DNA of 64,000 bases from Methylococcaceae bacterium (lineage in GTDB: Bacteria > Pseudomonadota > Gammaproteobacteria > Methylococcales > Methylomonadaceae), in assembly GCA_016715325.1 (NCBI GenBank), contig JADKAL010000016.1:62001-126000 (forward strand), in the 5' to 3' direction. Positions 35,713 through 49,126 of this stretch are shown here, piece by piece. Under the pieces are notes generated by a model. That model was not told where the DNA came from and did no database searches. It saw nothing but the letters and a program-made list of their open reading frames with translations. Each line of letters starts with the position of its first letter. Position 1 is the stretch's first letter. The position numbers and the translations under genes were made by a program.

Positions 35713-37314
35713 TTAATCGGAGGATGGATTAAAATCCCTAAAATCAATGTCCGGGAATATGTTATCCATCGTTTCCAGCGCGAGGAGATAGCGTTCGTTG
35801 AGGTTGTTCTTGCGGATGCTGTCGTGTAGATAGTTAAAGCGGGCGAGATGGTCGGTAATGCGTTTACGGGCGTAGTCGCGAGTGGTACCCGATTTCAAGA
35901 TGAACGGCCAGTCCGACGCCTGCGCCAGCAAAATAGATCGAGCCGCTTGATTTAAAGCGCGTTCCTGTAAAGGTGTGACCGTTAAGCCATACAGATCGGA
36001 GACCAACTTTTCCATTTCTTCTTCAGCCTGATGAAGGTAAGGGTAAATCCAGTCGTTTTCCTCATTAATCCAATAGCTTGAATATCCTTGGTCGCCCCAG
36101 GTTGACGCGGATGGTGTAGCGGTTTGATGCGTTGAATATAGTTTTAAGTAATCGCCGCAGCTGATTGTTTGCACATCGCTGGTATTTTCATTTGCCAAAC
36201 GCAAGACCTCTTCCAGCCATAACGGGCCTTCAAACCACCAATGACCGAAGAGTTCGGCATCGTATGGGGCAACCATGAGCGGTAGCCTGTCCATGATAGT
36301 AGTTAATGGCTTGATCTGCTGTTGGCGCTTATCGATAAAGTCTTGAGCATGTTGCTTTGCCTTTGCTAGCGCAAGTTCCGGTCGATATATAGCCTTGGGT
36401 TGGTTTTCTCCCGTCACGCGGTGGTACTTGATGCCGGTATTAATGCGGGTCTTTCCGTCCAAAATATAGGGCGCGATGTAGTCTAAATCCAGATCGAAAC
36501 CGACATCGCTGTAATATTCCCGGTAGTCGCTATCGCCTGGATAGCCTTCTTTCGAACTCCAAACCTGTCGAGAAGATTCCGGGTCTCGACCGAATGCGGT
36601 TACACCATTGCCGCAATTAACCGGCGCATAAACACCGTTCGCCGACGGCGAGCCTGTTGCGTTCAAAATAGCATGAGTATCGCCGAAAAAATAGCCGATA
36701 CCGGCAGCGGCAAGCACTGCTTCTAGTCCGGGATAATAAGCGCATTCAGGCAGCCAGAAGCCGGTAGGTGCAAAGCCGAGATTTGCTTTAAAAGTTTCGA
36801 TGCCGATGTTGATTTGGTTTCGAACCGCTGTTTCGCTTACGCTGAGAGCAGGTAGAAAGCCGTGTGTTGCCGCGGTTGTAATCAGTTCAAGCTTTCCGGC
36901 AGCGTGATGTTTTTTAAAAGCCGCTATTAAATCGCACTGATAACGGTTTTGGTAAGTTTCGAGGGTGCTTAGATAAAACTGCAGATAAAAATTGGCAAGG
37001 TTTTGGTAATCTGGTTGATTTGCGGTTCTGATAATTTCTTTATTTGCTAAATCGATTCGTTGCTGAAGATATATCAAATAACGTTCAGTTAATAATTCAT
37101 CTCGCAACATGGTAATTAATGTCGGCGAGAGTGATACCGTTAATCGGTAGGCGACCTTATCTTTATATAGCCGGTCGAAAGCATTTATAAGGGGAATATA
37201 GCTTTCGGTTATCGCTTCAAATAACCAGTTTTCTTCATAAAAGCTGTCATATTCAGGATGCCGCACGTAAGGTAGGTGTGCATGTAGAATAATGCTGAGA
37301 AATCCTTTTTTCAT
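35713..37314 (-). CDS. GH57 alpha-glucan branching enzyme/amylase
   Basis: A 533-aa GH57 enzyme with the five-region plan of the family. Region 1 is HAHLPYVRHPE (11-21), region 3 GFWLPECAYYPG with nucleophile Glu190, and region 4 PYDAELFGHWWFEGP with acid/base Asp352. The C-terminal part is a helical DUF1957-like domain. The length and C-terminal domain fit GH57 glycogen branching enzymes better than amylases, so alpha-1,4 to alpha-1,6 transfer in glycogen is the likely role. It follows the DUF4912 gene after nine bases, a pairing seen in several bacteria. Cytoplasmic, with no signal peptide. Confidence 0.88.
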   Translation of the reverse strand: MKKGFLSIILHAHLPYVRHPEYDSFYEENWLFEAITESYIPLINAFDRLYKDKVAYRLTVSLSPTLITMLRDELLTERYLIYLQQRIDLANKEIIRTANQPDYQNLANFYLQFYLSTLETYQNRYQCDLIAAFKKHHAAGKLELITTAATHGFLPALSVSETAVRNQINIGIETFKANLGFAPTGFWLPECAYYPGLEAVLAAAGIGYFFGDTHAILNATGSPSANGVYAPVNCGNGVTAFGRDPESSRQVWSSKEGYPGDSDYREYYSDVGFDLDLDYIAPYILDGKTRINTGIKYHRVTGENQPKAIYRPELALAKAKQHAQDFIDKRQQQIKPLTTIMDRLPLMVAPYDAELFGHWWFEGPLWLEEVLRLANENTSDVQTISCGDYLKLYSTHQTATPSASTWGDQGYSSYWINEENDWIYPYLHQAEEEMEKLVSDLYGLTVTPLQERALNQAARSILLAQASDWPFILKSGTTRDYARKRITDHLARFNYLHDSIRKNNLNERYLLALETMDNIFPDIDFRDFNPSSD

Positions 37315-37323
37315 GTGTCGTGT

Positions 37324-37989
37324 CTATTTCATGCTCGAGTTAGAAGCGGTTTTAGGTTCGAGCAGTAAGCTTTTTTGTATTGAAGAAATCTGAATCTGAC
37401 TACTAGTAAGTTTTGTATTCTGGTTAGGCGAGTTCTTACTATTTAAATCTTCAGGTTTGTGTATGAGCTGGGAACTCGCCAATACGGTTAATGCGTTATT
37501 CCGATCAAGTTTACCGAGAACTGCTGAATAAGTGTTTGTCTTATTAGCGGATGATAAAGCGATTGTTTGTCTTGATTGGTTCAGTTTGATCGAGACATCG
37601 AAACAATCCATTGTCGAATCGGCGTCAGCATTTACTTCCATTATTGGGTAAATTCTCAAAACGATATTTTGATTTTGTCTGTTGTCGCCTATTTCGGGCG
37701 ATGCAATGATCTTTCCAAGGTTCCATGAGACGTACAAATGATCGGGGTCGATTGGTAGCATTACAAGTTTGGGATCTTCTCCGTTTAACTTCGGTGTGTA
37801 TCTCCGTGTAATTTCTTCGCTGATGTCCAATATTTGTTTCGGGGTGAGTGCAATTTTTTTTGCGGAACCCCGTTTTTTTACGGGAATAACGGGGGAATAT
37901 TTCGTGCTGATTTCTTTGGAAATCTCAAATATCTCCTCAGAACTAAGCAATGCAGCGGAATATCTTATTGAAGGCGAAATTGTCATCAT
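37324..37989 (-). CDS. DUF4912 domain protein
   Basis: A 221-aa protein starting at the double ATG near 37987-37989; the frame is open up to a TTG at 38025, but that start looks weak. The DUF4912 core is around VMLPIDPDHLYVSWNLGKII, which resembles a carbohydrate-binding or sensing fold. The N-terminal part contains two similar short helices (EEIFEISKEISTKYSP and KQILDISEEITRRYTP), an internal repeat of about 45 residues. It lies directly upstream of the GH57 gene and is probably cotranscribed. Its role in glycogen metabolism is inferred from that position. Confidence 0.75.
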   Translation of the reverse strand: MMTISPSIRYSAALLSSEEIFEISKEISTKYSPVIPVKKRGSAKKIALTPKQILDISEEITRRYTPKLNGEDPKLVMLPIDPDHLYVSWNLGKIIASPEIGDNRQNQNIVLRIYPIMEVNADADSTMDCFDVSIKLNQSRQTIALSSANKTNTYSAVLGKLDRNNALTVLASSQLIHKPEDLNSKNSPNQNTKLTSSQIQISSIQKSLLLEPKTASNSSMK

Positions 37990-38457
37990 CCAATTGAGTC
38001 GATTGTAACGAAAGATAAATAACAATCGTAGCTATTCAAAAATTACGAATAAAAAAGATTGGGTTACAAAAACATATTTTGTATTAGCAGCCATAGCTTT
38101 TAAATAAAAGGCTGGATTATTTAGGCGCTTCGTTAAAGATGTTTTTTACCATCCAATGTAAAGTTGCTTATTGTCAATTATTAGCCTTGCGTTTGTAAAT
38201 TCACTCTATCCTTAGTCTACTGTTATTGCAAGAATCTCGGCAAAGATTTTAAGTTGCTTTTGCGTGAAGTTTAATTTGAATCTTAATAATTAAGCACATT
38301 ACATGCCGTGATCCTTAATTCAATGAAGTAGTCTCTTAGAATTCTGCACTACAAATGAAAAATAGAAGGTTTATGAATGTAAGTCCCTTTAAGTGTTGAA
38401 AAAACCGCATAAAAATAGTGCGGTTTTATTATTCTATTGCACCATTTTGCGATGCTA
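37990..38457. other. Intergenic region between the DUF4912 gene and the IS630 element
   Basis: About 470 AT-rich bases. The part next to the DUF4912 start should hold the promoter of the DUF4912-GH57 operon. A strong hairpin lies at 38401-38427. No gene or RNA is supported. Confidence 0.5.
38401..38427 (-). terminator. Orphan intrinsic terminator next to the IS element
   Basis: AAAACCGCA (38401-38409) and TGCGGTTTT (38419-38427) form a 9-bp stem with a nine-base loop. Read on the minus strand it ends in a run of T, so it fits a minus-strand terminator. No minus-strand gene lies to its right now; the IS630 element begins 30 bases away. Confidence 0.6.
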
Positions 38458-39581
38458 GTATAACGTCCTCAACAAACATTAAGATATGATACAATTGGTG
38501 TCCATGAGAACGCCAATGAAAATTACACTGATTGAAGAGGATCGAACAGAACTGGAACGCTGGGTGAAGAGCCGGTCTGTTGGGGCTAAACAAAGACTAC
38601 GGGCTAGAATGGTACTGATGACCGCCGAGGGCTTGTCAACAACGGTCATTATGGCAACGTTGGGGGTCAGCAACCCGACCTTGAACAAGTGGCGGAATCG
38701 CTATCTCGAAAGTGGTGTTGAAGGGCTCAAGAAAGGCAAGACCCGCCCGTCGCGGATACCGCCGCTGCCGACTGACAAAGTCCAAGAAGTCCTGGCCTTG
38801 ACATTGACCGGTAAACCGGCTGCCGCGACGCAGTGGAGTTGCCGGACGATGGCGGAGCAGGTCGGCATTTCCCGGATGGCGGTGCACGGCATCTGGCGGG
38901 AGCACAAACTGAAGCCCCATCAAGTGAAGGGCTTTAAGGTTTCGAACGACCCGCTGTTCGCCGAAAAGTTGCGCGATGTCGTGGGCCTTTACCTGGACCC
39001 ACCGGAGAAGGCCATCGTGTTTTCCGTCGACGAGAAAAAGCCAAATCCAGGCGCTAGATCGTAGCCAACCCGGCCTGCCGATGAAGCCGGGAAAATGCGG
39101 GACGATGACGCACGATTATAAGCGACATGGCACCACAACTTTGTTTGCGGCACTCGACGTGCAGACCGGAACGGTGATTGGGCAATGCCAGCCCAGGCAC
39201 CGCCACGACGAGTTCCTCAAGTTCCTGAAGACAATTGACCGGCGAACCGACAAAACCTTGGCATTGCATTTGATCGTCGACAACTATGCGACGCACAAAC
39301 ATGCCGAAGTAAAGGACTGGCTGGCCCAGCATCCCCGGTTCCACTTACACTTCACGCCAACCTCGGCCTCATGGCTCAACTTAGTCGAGCGTTTCTTCCG
39401 GGACATTACCGAGGAACGTATCCGGCGTGGTGTTTTCCACAGTGTTGACGACCTCAAAACAGCGATACAGGAGTATCTCGACCACCGCAATAGCAACCCA
39501 AAACCTTACCATTGGACAGCCAAACCAGAGACGATCTTGGCTAAAGTAGACAAAGCTAAAGATATGTTGAGGACGTTACAC
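38458..39581 (+). mobile_element. IS630-family insertion sequence
   Basis: A 1124-base element. The terminal inverted repeats are GTATAACGTCCTCAACA (38458-38474) and the reverse complement of TGTTGAGGACGTTACAC at 39565-39581, differing at one position. It is flanked by TA on each side (38456-38457 and 39582-39583) within CTAG contexts, the usual IS630 target. Removing the element and one TA gives a clean CTAG empty site. It contains one transposase gene with a frameshift and lies about 95 bases upstream of the rRNA promoter. Confidence 0.9.
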
Positions 39582-39584
39582 TAG
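38486..39584 (+). pseudogene. IS630-family transposase, 1-base frameshift
   Basis: Two frames (38486-39064 and 38976-39584) make one DDE transposase. The N-terminal part has the helix-turn-helix region (VIMATLGVSNPTLNKWRNRY). The catalytic core is [30 protein letters not shown] and [13 protein letters not shown], giving the D-D-E triad. The frame breaks in the A run of GAGAAAAAGCC near 39035-39040, where four A would restore the frame and five are present. The needed shift is +1, not the -1 seen in elements with programmed frameshifting. The last codon is followed by a TAG made from the target TA, so the stop lies at the very edge of the element. Confidence 0.88.
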
Positions 39585-39675
39585 TTCAAGTTTGTTGCAA
39601 TAAATTTAGGCCGTTTATTCAGCATGTCTTGAAGCCGGTCAATAGGATATATCGGTAGAAAATGATTAATTGAAT

Positions 39676-39703
39676 TTGACATCACCAAATAATTCTGTAG
39701 AAT
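39676..39703 (+). promoter_or_regulatory. rRNA operon promoter (sigma-70)
   Basis: TTGACA (39676-39681) and TAGAAT (39698-39703) are separated by 16 bases, a strong match to the sigma-70 consensus. The sequence downstream of the -10 is GTCGGACTC, a GC-rich discriminator expected for a stringently controlled rRNA promoter. Confidence 0.85.
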
Positions 39704-39734
39704 AGTCGGACTCAGCAGGGCTAAAAGCCTTGTC

Positions 39735-39746
39735 GCTCTTTAACAA
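39735..39746 (+). promoter_or_regulatory. boxA antitermination element (16S leader)
   Basis: GCTCTTTAACAA matches the conserved boxA RNA site bound by NusB-S10, which protects rRNA transcripts from Rho-dependent termination. An identical 12-mer occurs at 41947 before 23S. Confidence 0.9.
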
Positions 39747-39897
39747 GATGGCCAAGACAATAAGTGTGGGAGCTTGTGCAGTGACCTTCGTTGACAAACG
39801 AAAGGTTAGTGGCAAGAGCCCCGTTGATTCAACGGAAAGCGAAAGCTAACCAAACAAGATTTTGCATCCTATCTTAAAAGGGGTGCGCTATGAAATT

Positions 39898-41432
<1,535 letters not shown>

Positions 41433-41605
41433 CAAAGACGCAAGGCGCTGTACGAGCGCCCACACATATTGTTTTGGTCAAGAAGCGGAAAAGCCGAAGG
41501 CTGTGCAAGCGAAAGCAAGCCTAGAAAACCGAAACGAGTCGACAGGCCATCGAGCCGAGGAGCAGACAAGGCGCGCTGGGCAGAGCAACACCCAAGACGA
41601 AGACC

Positions 41606-41682
<77 letters not shown>

Positions 41683-41762
41683 CCAAGCAGGCGACGACAA
41701 GCAAGCAGACAAGCCGAATTGGCGCCACGAAAGAAAGGGGCGCTAGCGGCAGACAGCACAAT

Positions 41763-41839
41763 GGGGCCATAGCTCAGCTGGGGAGAGCGCCTGCTTTGCA
41801 CGCAGGAGGTCAGGAGTTCGATCCTCCTTGGCTCCACCA
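41763..41839 (+). tRNA. tRNA-Ala (UGC anticodon)
   Basis: A cloverleaf with acceptor GGGGCCA and TGGCTCC, anticodon loop TTTGCAC (anticodon TGC), T-loop TTCGATC and an encoded CCA. It has 77 bases where 76 are usual: the D-loop reads AGCTGGGGA with four G instead of three. This may be a real variant or a homopolymer indel. Confidence 0.95.
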
Positions 41840-41946
41840 ACCCAACGAAGGCCAATAAACCGCGCAGAAGACACCGACAATCCCATAACGTTTCCACCGC
41901 GTAAGCGGATAGAGACGTTATCGAATTGCAGGGATACCCTGTAATC

Positions 41947-41958
41947 GCTCTTTAACAA
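41947..41958 (+). promoter_or_regulatory. boxA antitermination element (23S leader)
   Basis: GCTCTTTAACAA, identical to the copy at 39735, lies about 165 bases before 23S in the spacer after tRNA-Ala, as in other proteobacterial rRNA operons. Confidence 0.85.
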
Positions 41959-42121
41959 CATGGAAAACTGTACCAAAAAGCCGTAGGGCAACCTACGGAC
42001 AGAAAGCGCACGCGTAGAAGCGAAAGCCGAAGCGGGCGCGTTCTCAAGCGAAAGCGTAAAAAGTCAACTGGCAAGATAGCCGCAAAAGCGCGTCGAAAAG
42101 ACAGGCTTATTGGGGTTATAA

Positions 42122-45011
<2,890 letters not shown>

Positions 45012-45381
45012 ATAACACCCAAACGCTTGGGAAAGCGGGCGCAAGGGAAAGCAGCCTGAAAACCGAACTGCGCCTAACGTTGACGACGCCAAGACGAGAG
45101 AACACAGTGGTACAGAATTCCATGAGAGCGAGCCAAAGGAGCAGGCGGAAGGCGACATAAGTTGTCAGAAAGTCCGCGAGGCCAGGTCGCGCCATAAAGC
45201 CGAAGCCAGAAGCTGAAGCGAAAACGCAGGTGCAAAAAGACCTGACGGAAAAAAGATGAAAAAGTGACGTGAAAGCGGACATGAAAAGCAAGACGTAAGC
45301 GGGCAAAAAGAGCGCACAAAAGTGAAAGCCTGAAGAGCGGTCGAATGGCCTTAAGACTTGTAGTCGTGTTGAACACCGAAT
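45012..45381 (+). other. Long, T-poor 23S-5S spacer
   Basis: A 370-base spacer, longer than in many gammaproteobacteria. On the plus strand T is rare: I count 18 T in the 180 bases from 45181 to 45360. The RNA is rich in AAGC/GAAGC/GAAAGC motifs. There is no tRNA or gene; minus-strand open frames arise because a T-poor plus strand has few stop triplets on the complement. Confidence 0.7.
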
Positions 45382-45500
45382 TGCTTGGTGACCATAGCGA
45401 GCGTGAACCACCCGACCCCATCCCGAACTCGGAAGTGAAACCGCTTAGCGCCAATGATAGTGTGGCACGTTGCCATGCGAAAGTAGGGAATTGCCAAGCG
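45382..45500 (+). rRNA. 5S ribosomal RNA
   Basis: A 119-base 5S gene. TGCTTGGTGACC at the start pairs with the terminal TTGCCAAGCG; the internal CCACCCGACCCCATCCCGA and GAAGTGAAACCGCTTAGCG segments are the conserved 5S core. It is followed by a terminator. Confidence 0.95.
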
Positions 45501-45510
45501 CCTTAAATCA

Positions 45511-45545
45511 AAAGCCCAAGAATCAACTCCTTGGGCTTTTTTTTC
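45511..45545 (+). terminator. Intrinsic terminator of the rRNA operon
   Basis: AAAGCCCAAG (45511-45520) and CTTGGGCTTT (45529-45538) form a 10-bp stem, followed by a run of T. It ends the operon just before the convergent lipoprotein gene. Confidence 0.92.
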
Positions 45546-45559
45546 GTCTGAAAATTAAG

Positions 45560-47095
45560 CTAACGATTTGCCGTCCAAAACGTTTCCTTCCAAAACTCAA
45601 AATCATCAAAACTACCGTGGCTTTGCGGCCAATTGCCAACCATGCCGAATTTGGTTAAATGAACTTGGCGGTGAATTTTTTGTGGGAAAATTTTCGGCGC
45701 TACCTTATAAATATTGGGCCAATAACCCGCAGTCCTGTCTTGGAAAGAATTAATTTCGGCCAACGTATTGTCAATCCACCATAACAAACTGCCCCGCGGC
45801 ACAATATCGACATACGACGAATTTTCGAATTGATCTCGTTTAGGATGCAAGGATAAATTATAAAAATTTGCATCGGGATGATGGATCAAATAAGGACTGA
45901 TGATTTCGGCAATATCATTCAAACTGCATGCCGCCGCCATAAACACAATGTTGGCGAATTTTATTTCGGGATACTTGGCGATAATCTTATTACTTATAAT
46001 TGTACCCATGCTGTGGCCTATTATATTAATTATTCGAGTATTTTTATTATAAGTGATACTGTTTTGATAATGACATTGCCAAAAGCGGAAAAATTCCGAA
46101 ACCGCCGTTTGATTGGCGTTGATATTAATTTTGCAGTCATTTTCGATAGCCGTTTTAGGTACTGCTTCCGGTTTGGATTGGTTGATTGAAATCGCTTCAT
46201 CATTGGCAATGATCAAATCAGTCCTGCGCAACATGGAATTCCAAGCACCTGACCCCAAGCTGTCCACATAAGGTGCAGTAACCAGCTTGATTGGATTGGC
46301 AACACTCCACAAATCGCCAAAACCTAAATCCTCGTCATTATCTTTTGGCGGTAAATTAATGTTAATACCGTTCGTATAGTTCGAAGACGCCGCATTATCA
46401 ACAGCATCGGGAGTCGAACCGGTATCAAGGCTGTCATCAAAAAAGTTTTTACGAATAATATTTTGTTCGACCAAGACGTTATAAGCCGAAGAGGGAAATC
46501 GGGTGGCTGCGCGGAGCGAGTCTTCCATTAAAACGAAAGGCGATACGAGGGGACCTTTAATAAACGACGTAACACCATCGAAAAACGAACCGCTTTCACC
46601 GGTGCTGGAATATTCGCCGCGACGTAGGAATAATAAGTGATCCAAATAATTGCCCGGAAACCCCGAACGCCATGAAATAAACACCGGGTATTTACAGTCT
46701 TCCAGCATTTGGTCTTTCAACTTTTTGATCCGTTCGGAAACTTGTTGCGATGTATTCAAGCCGCCGTGGATGAACACCGTCATTTCAATGTGATTGTCTT
46801 GTTTCATTAATCCATTATTGTTTTCGAATACATTGATAACCCGGTTATAGTTTTTGAATATCTTGGCGACATAAGCGTTGGGATCGGCAACGATTTGTTT
46901 ATTAACATCATATAACGTACTGCTCGAATTAATATAAAGGCTGTAATCGTTCAAATCTTTCGATGCCCTGGAACTTAATCCTTGGCATGAGTGACTGCCG
47001 CCCGAATGCAGCGGCGCGGTAGCGCAACCGGTTAATAAGAAAAACGCGAGTAATAATATAAAGAAGAAGGGATTCGGCGTTATTGTTATCATCAT
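45560..47095 (-). CDS. Alpha/beta-hydrolase-fold lipoprotein
   Basis: A 511-aa lipoprotein precursor. The ATG at 47093-47095 is preferred over a TTG at 47107 because GGGGA precedes it; the N-terminus is then MMITITPNPFFFILLLAFFL and the lipobox is LTGC. The hydrolase core has VFIHGGLNTSQQVSERI near the oxyanion loop and INIIGHSMGTIISNKII with the nucleophile Ser in GHSMG, followed by FANIVFMAAACSLND. The substrate is unknown; the size and domain plan resemble lipase-like proteins that act in the periplasm. It converges with the rRNA operon. Confidence 0.8.
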   Translation of the reverse strand: MMITITPNPFFFILLLAFFLLTGCATAPLHSGGSHSCQGLSSRASKDLNDYSLYINSSSTLYDVNKQIVADPNAYVAKIFKNYNRVINVFENNNGLMKQDNHIEMTVFIHGGLNTSQQVSERIKKLKDQMLEDCKYPVFISWRSGFPGNYLDHLLFLRRGEYSSTGESGSFFDGVTSFIKGPLVSPFVLMEDSLRAATRFPSSAYNVLVEQNIIRKNFFDDSLDTGSTPDAVDNAASSNYTNGININLPPKDNDEDLGFGDLWSVANPIKLVTAPYVDSLGSGAWNSMLRRTDLIIANDEAISINQSKPEAVPKTAIENDCKININANQTAVSEFFRFWQCHYQNSITYNKNTRIINIIGHSMGTIISNKIIAKYPEIKFANIVFMAAACSLNDIAEIISPYLIHHPDANFYNLSLHPKRDQFENSSYVDIVPRGSLLWWIDNTLAEINSFQDRTAGYWPNIYKVAPKIFPQKIHRQVHLTKFGMVGNWPQSHGSFDDFEFWKETFWTANR

Positions 47096-47508
47096 AAATA
47101 TCCCCAAACTTAAGCGATTTTGGTATGAAGTCTTTGTAAATAATTTTTACTTAAATAGTAGTCGAATATTGGAAAAAGTCCTTTACAAGAAAGCAAGGTC
47201 ACGGACTCATCAATGTAGATTCCGATTTTAGAATTAAGACAGAAAAAAATGAATACTGGCTTGTTGCTTGTTGACTCTTCTGGCAATTAATTTTCAATTG
47301 GGATATTCAATGAGTGTATCTTTGAATAAATAAAAATCATAAAGCACTTGGTTTTAATCTGCGTCGAATTGGGTCAGTTTATGAGCGGATTCTTTGAATA
47401 ACTCAGTCAGATTAATGTCATGGACTATCCAGATAGGCAGGCAGTTGATTTTAATTGTTAAATCGTTTAGCGACTGTATCACGGAAAAACATTTCCCAAA
47501 TTCGAATA
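47096..47508. other. Intergenic region between hydrolase and GTPase genes
   Basis: About 410 bases, AT-rich. It contains the promoter side of the hydrolase gene and the 3' side of the GTPase gene. No gene or hairpin is clear enough to report. Confidence 0.5.
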
Positions 47509-49126
47509 CTATTGAATTAACATTCTTTTCAAAGGATTAATTTCGTTTGATAGAGTGGCTTGTTTGTGGTTATCATTGCTGCATTGCTCAGTCAATTGGG
47601 CGATATGCTTTAATTGCACTGACTGTTGCGCCGACAACTTTTCAACCACTGCCTGGACTTCTGCTTCTAAATTTCCCAGCGCGATAGCCACGCCTTTATT
47701 TAATCCCCGTAATGCGCTTGTTTCCAACGAAGGTTTCAACTTTTTTAGGATAAACCAGGGTATAAGCCAACTTATCAGGATTAGTAAGCTGCTGTGGATG
47801 GCGAAATCGACGCCGAGATAAGCTTGGTGGTTGGTGTTGCTGGCGTAATATCCGATGAAGACTTGATATCCCACCCAACCGATGGCGGCGAGCGGCAAGA
47901 CGATTTCGCAAAAGCGAATGAACTTTAAAAAGCCCCGGTGCATGACGTTACCGGGATTCGCCAGTGCTTGTCTAACGTACAGTTCGCATTGCGTTTGAAT
48001 TATTTTGGGGACTTTTGTTCTGACGGCGCTTAGTTGCTTTTTCAGTGGGGTGACCGGTAATCCCAGTTGGTCCACTTTGTCGGCGAATTCATCCAAAGCG
48101 TCGCCGAAGCGCGCTTGCGCCCAGTCGTCCCAAATCGAGTTCACGCTTTGCCCGGAATATTGTCCGCCATTGGGATTGTCGATTAAGTCGGCAGCATGGT
48201 CGGCGTAATAGCCTGCCAGTTTTTGGATAGGCCACGCAAAGCCTTGGTTTAACTGTTTAACTGTGCTTTGCCATTGGTTTTGCCAAATTTCCTCGGCGTT
48301 TTTAAAGGCTGACGATGTGCCGAGGCCCTTTTGAACTGCTTGAAGTTTGTTCCAGAGTTCTTCTTTACGAATTTGTATGCCGCGTTGTTCGAGTTCTTCA
48401 ACCACATGTTTGTTTGCCAGTGATTGTATGGTTGATTCCAACGCTAAAAACTCATCGGGAGACGGTTTCGGCGCATACAGTCTTGAAAATGATCGGCTCG
48501 ATAAAGCCCGCTTTGCCGAGCTGCTGTTTGAAATCTTCGTATTGGGCTTGTTGCCCTCTATCCCATTGATTGAGAACGAACAGCCAAGCGTGGCGGTTGC
48601 CTTCCGACAACAGCAATCGCCACGCTTTTTCATCGCGGTAACGTTCCGGGCTGACGACATAAATTAATACATCGATGTGCGGCAGCCATTCAAATACCTG
48701 TGCTTTATTGCTTTGTTCAGTGCTGTCGAAATCGGGCATGTCGATCCAGACGATATTCTTTTTGGCTTCGTCGTCATGCTGGGCGATTTTGATTTGCTCA
48801 ATCGGCAGTTTCTCCGGTAAATGTTGGATGGCGATTTCCCGATGATGGAATAAAGTGACTTCACGCGAGGTCGGACGTTCGATACCGGCTTTAGCAACAG
48901 CTTTTCCGGCTAGACGATTTAGCAATGAGCTTTTGCCGACGCCGGTGCCGCCCATGAAAGCAACAATCAGAGGCCTTGAGCCGTTGTGGTTGAATAAGGT
49001 TTTGGGCGTTCTTTCATCGAAATCGCACAGGTTTTGTGCCGCCTCTTGGGAAATCCAACCGGCAGCGACTGCTTGCTCGGCCCAGCGTTTGGTTTGTTCG
49101 ACAAGTTCAGAGTAATCGTAAGCCAT
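47509..49126 (-). pseudogene. Membrane-associated GTPase (downstream member of a tandem pair), 1-base frameshift
   Basis: Two frames, 48452-49126 and 47509-48660, form one GTPase of about 539 aa. The G1/P-loop is FMGGTGVGKSSLLNRL, the G3 is WIDMPDFDSTEQS and the G4 is LNQWDRG. The second part continues KPSPDEFLALESTIQ and has two C-terminal membrane segments (AIGWVGYQVFIGYYA and SSLLILISWLIPWFI) with a helical tail (EAEVQAVVEKLSAQQ). The break is near 48465-48480, where one base must be added. Large GTPases with helical stalks and membrane hairpins resemble bacterial dynamin-like proteins; this is a fold-level suggestion. Its first bases overlap the end of the next GTPase gene. Confidence 0.75.

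Larger units (their letters stand above)
39582..39897 (+). promoter_or_regulatory. rRNA operon leader region
   Basis: This 316-base stretch between the IS and 16S contains the promoter at 39676-39703, the boxA antitermination site at 39735-39746 and the leader that base-pairs around 16S for processing. I see no other element. No gene is supported. Confidence 0.7.

Noticed and set aside
38486..39584. Programmed -1 frameshifting of the IS630 transposase
   Set aside because: The two frames differ by +1, and the run is AAAAA after GAG, not a -1 slippery heptamer; an indel is simpler.
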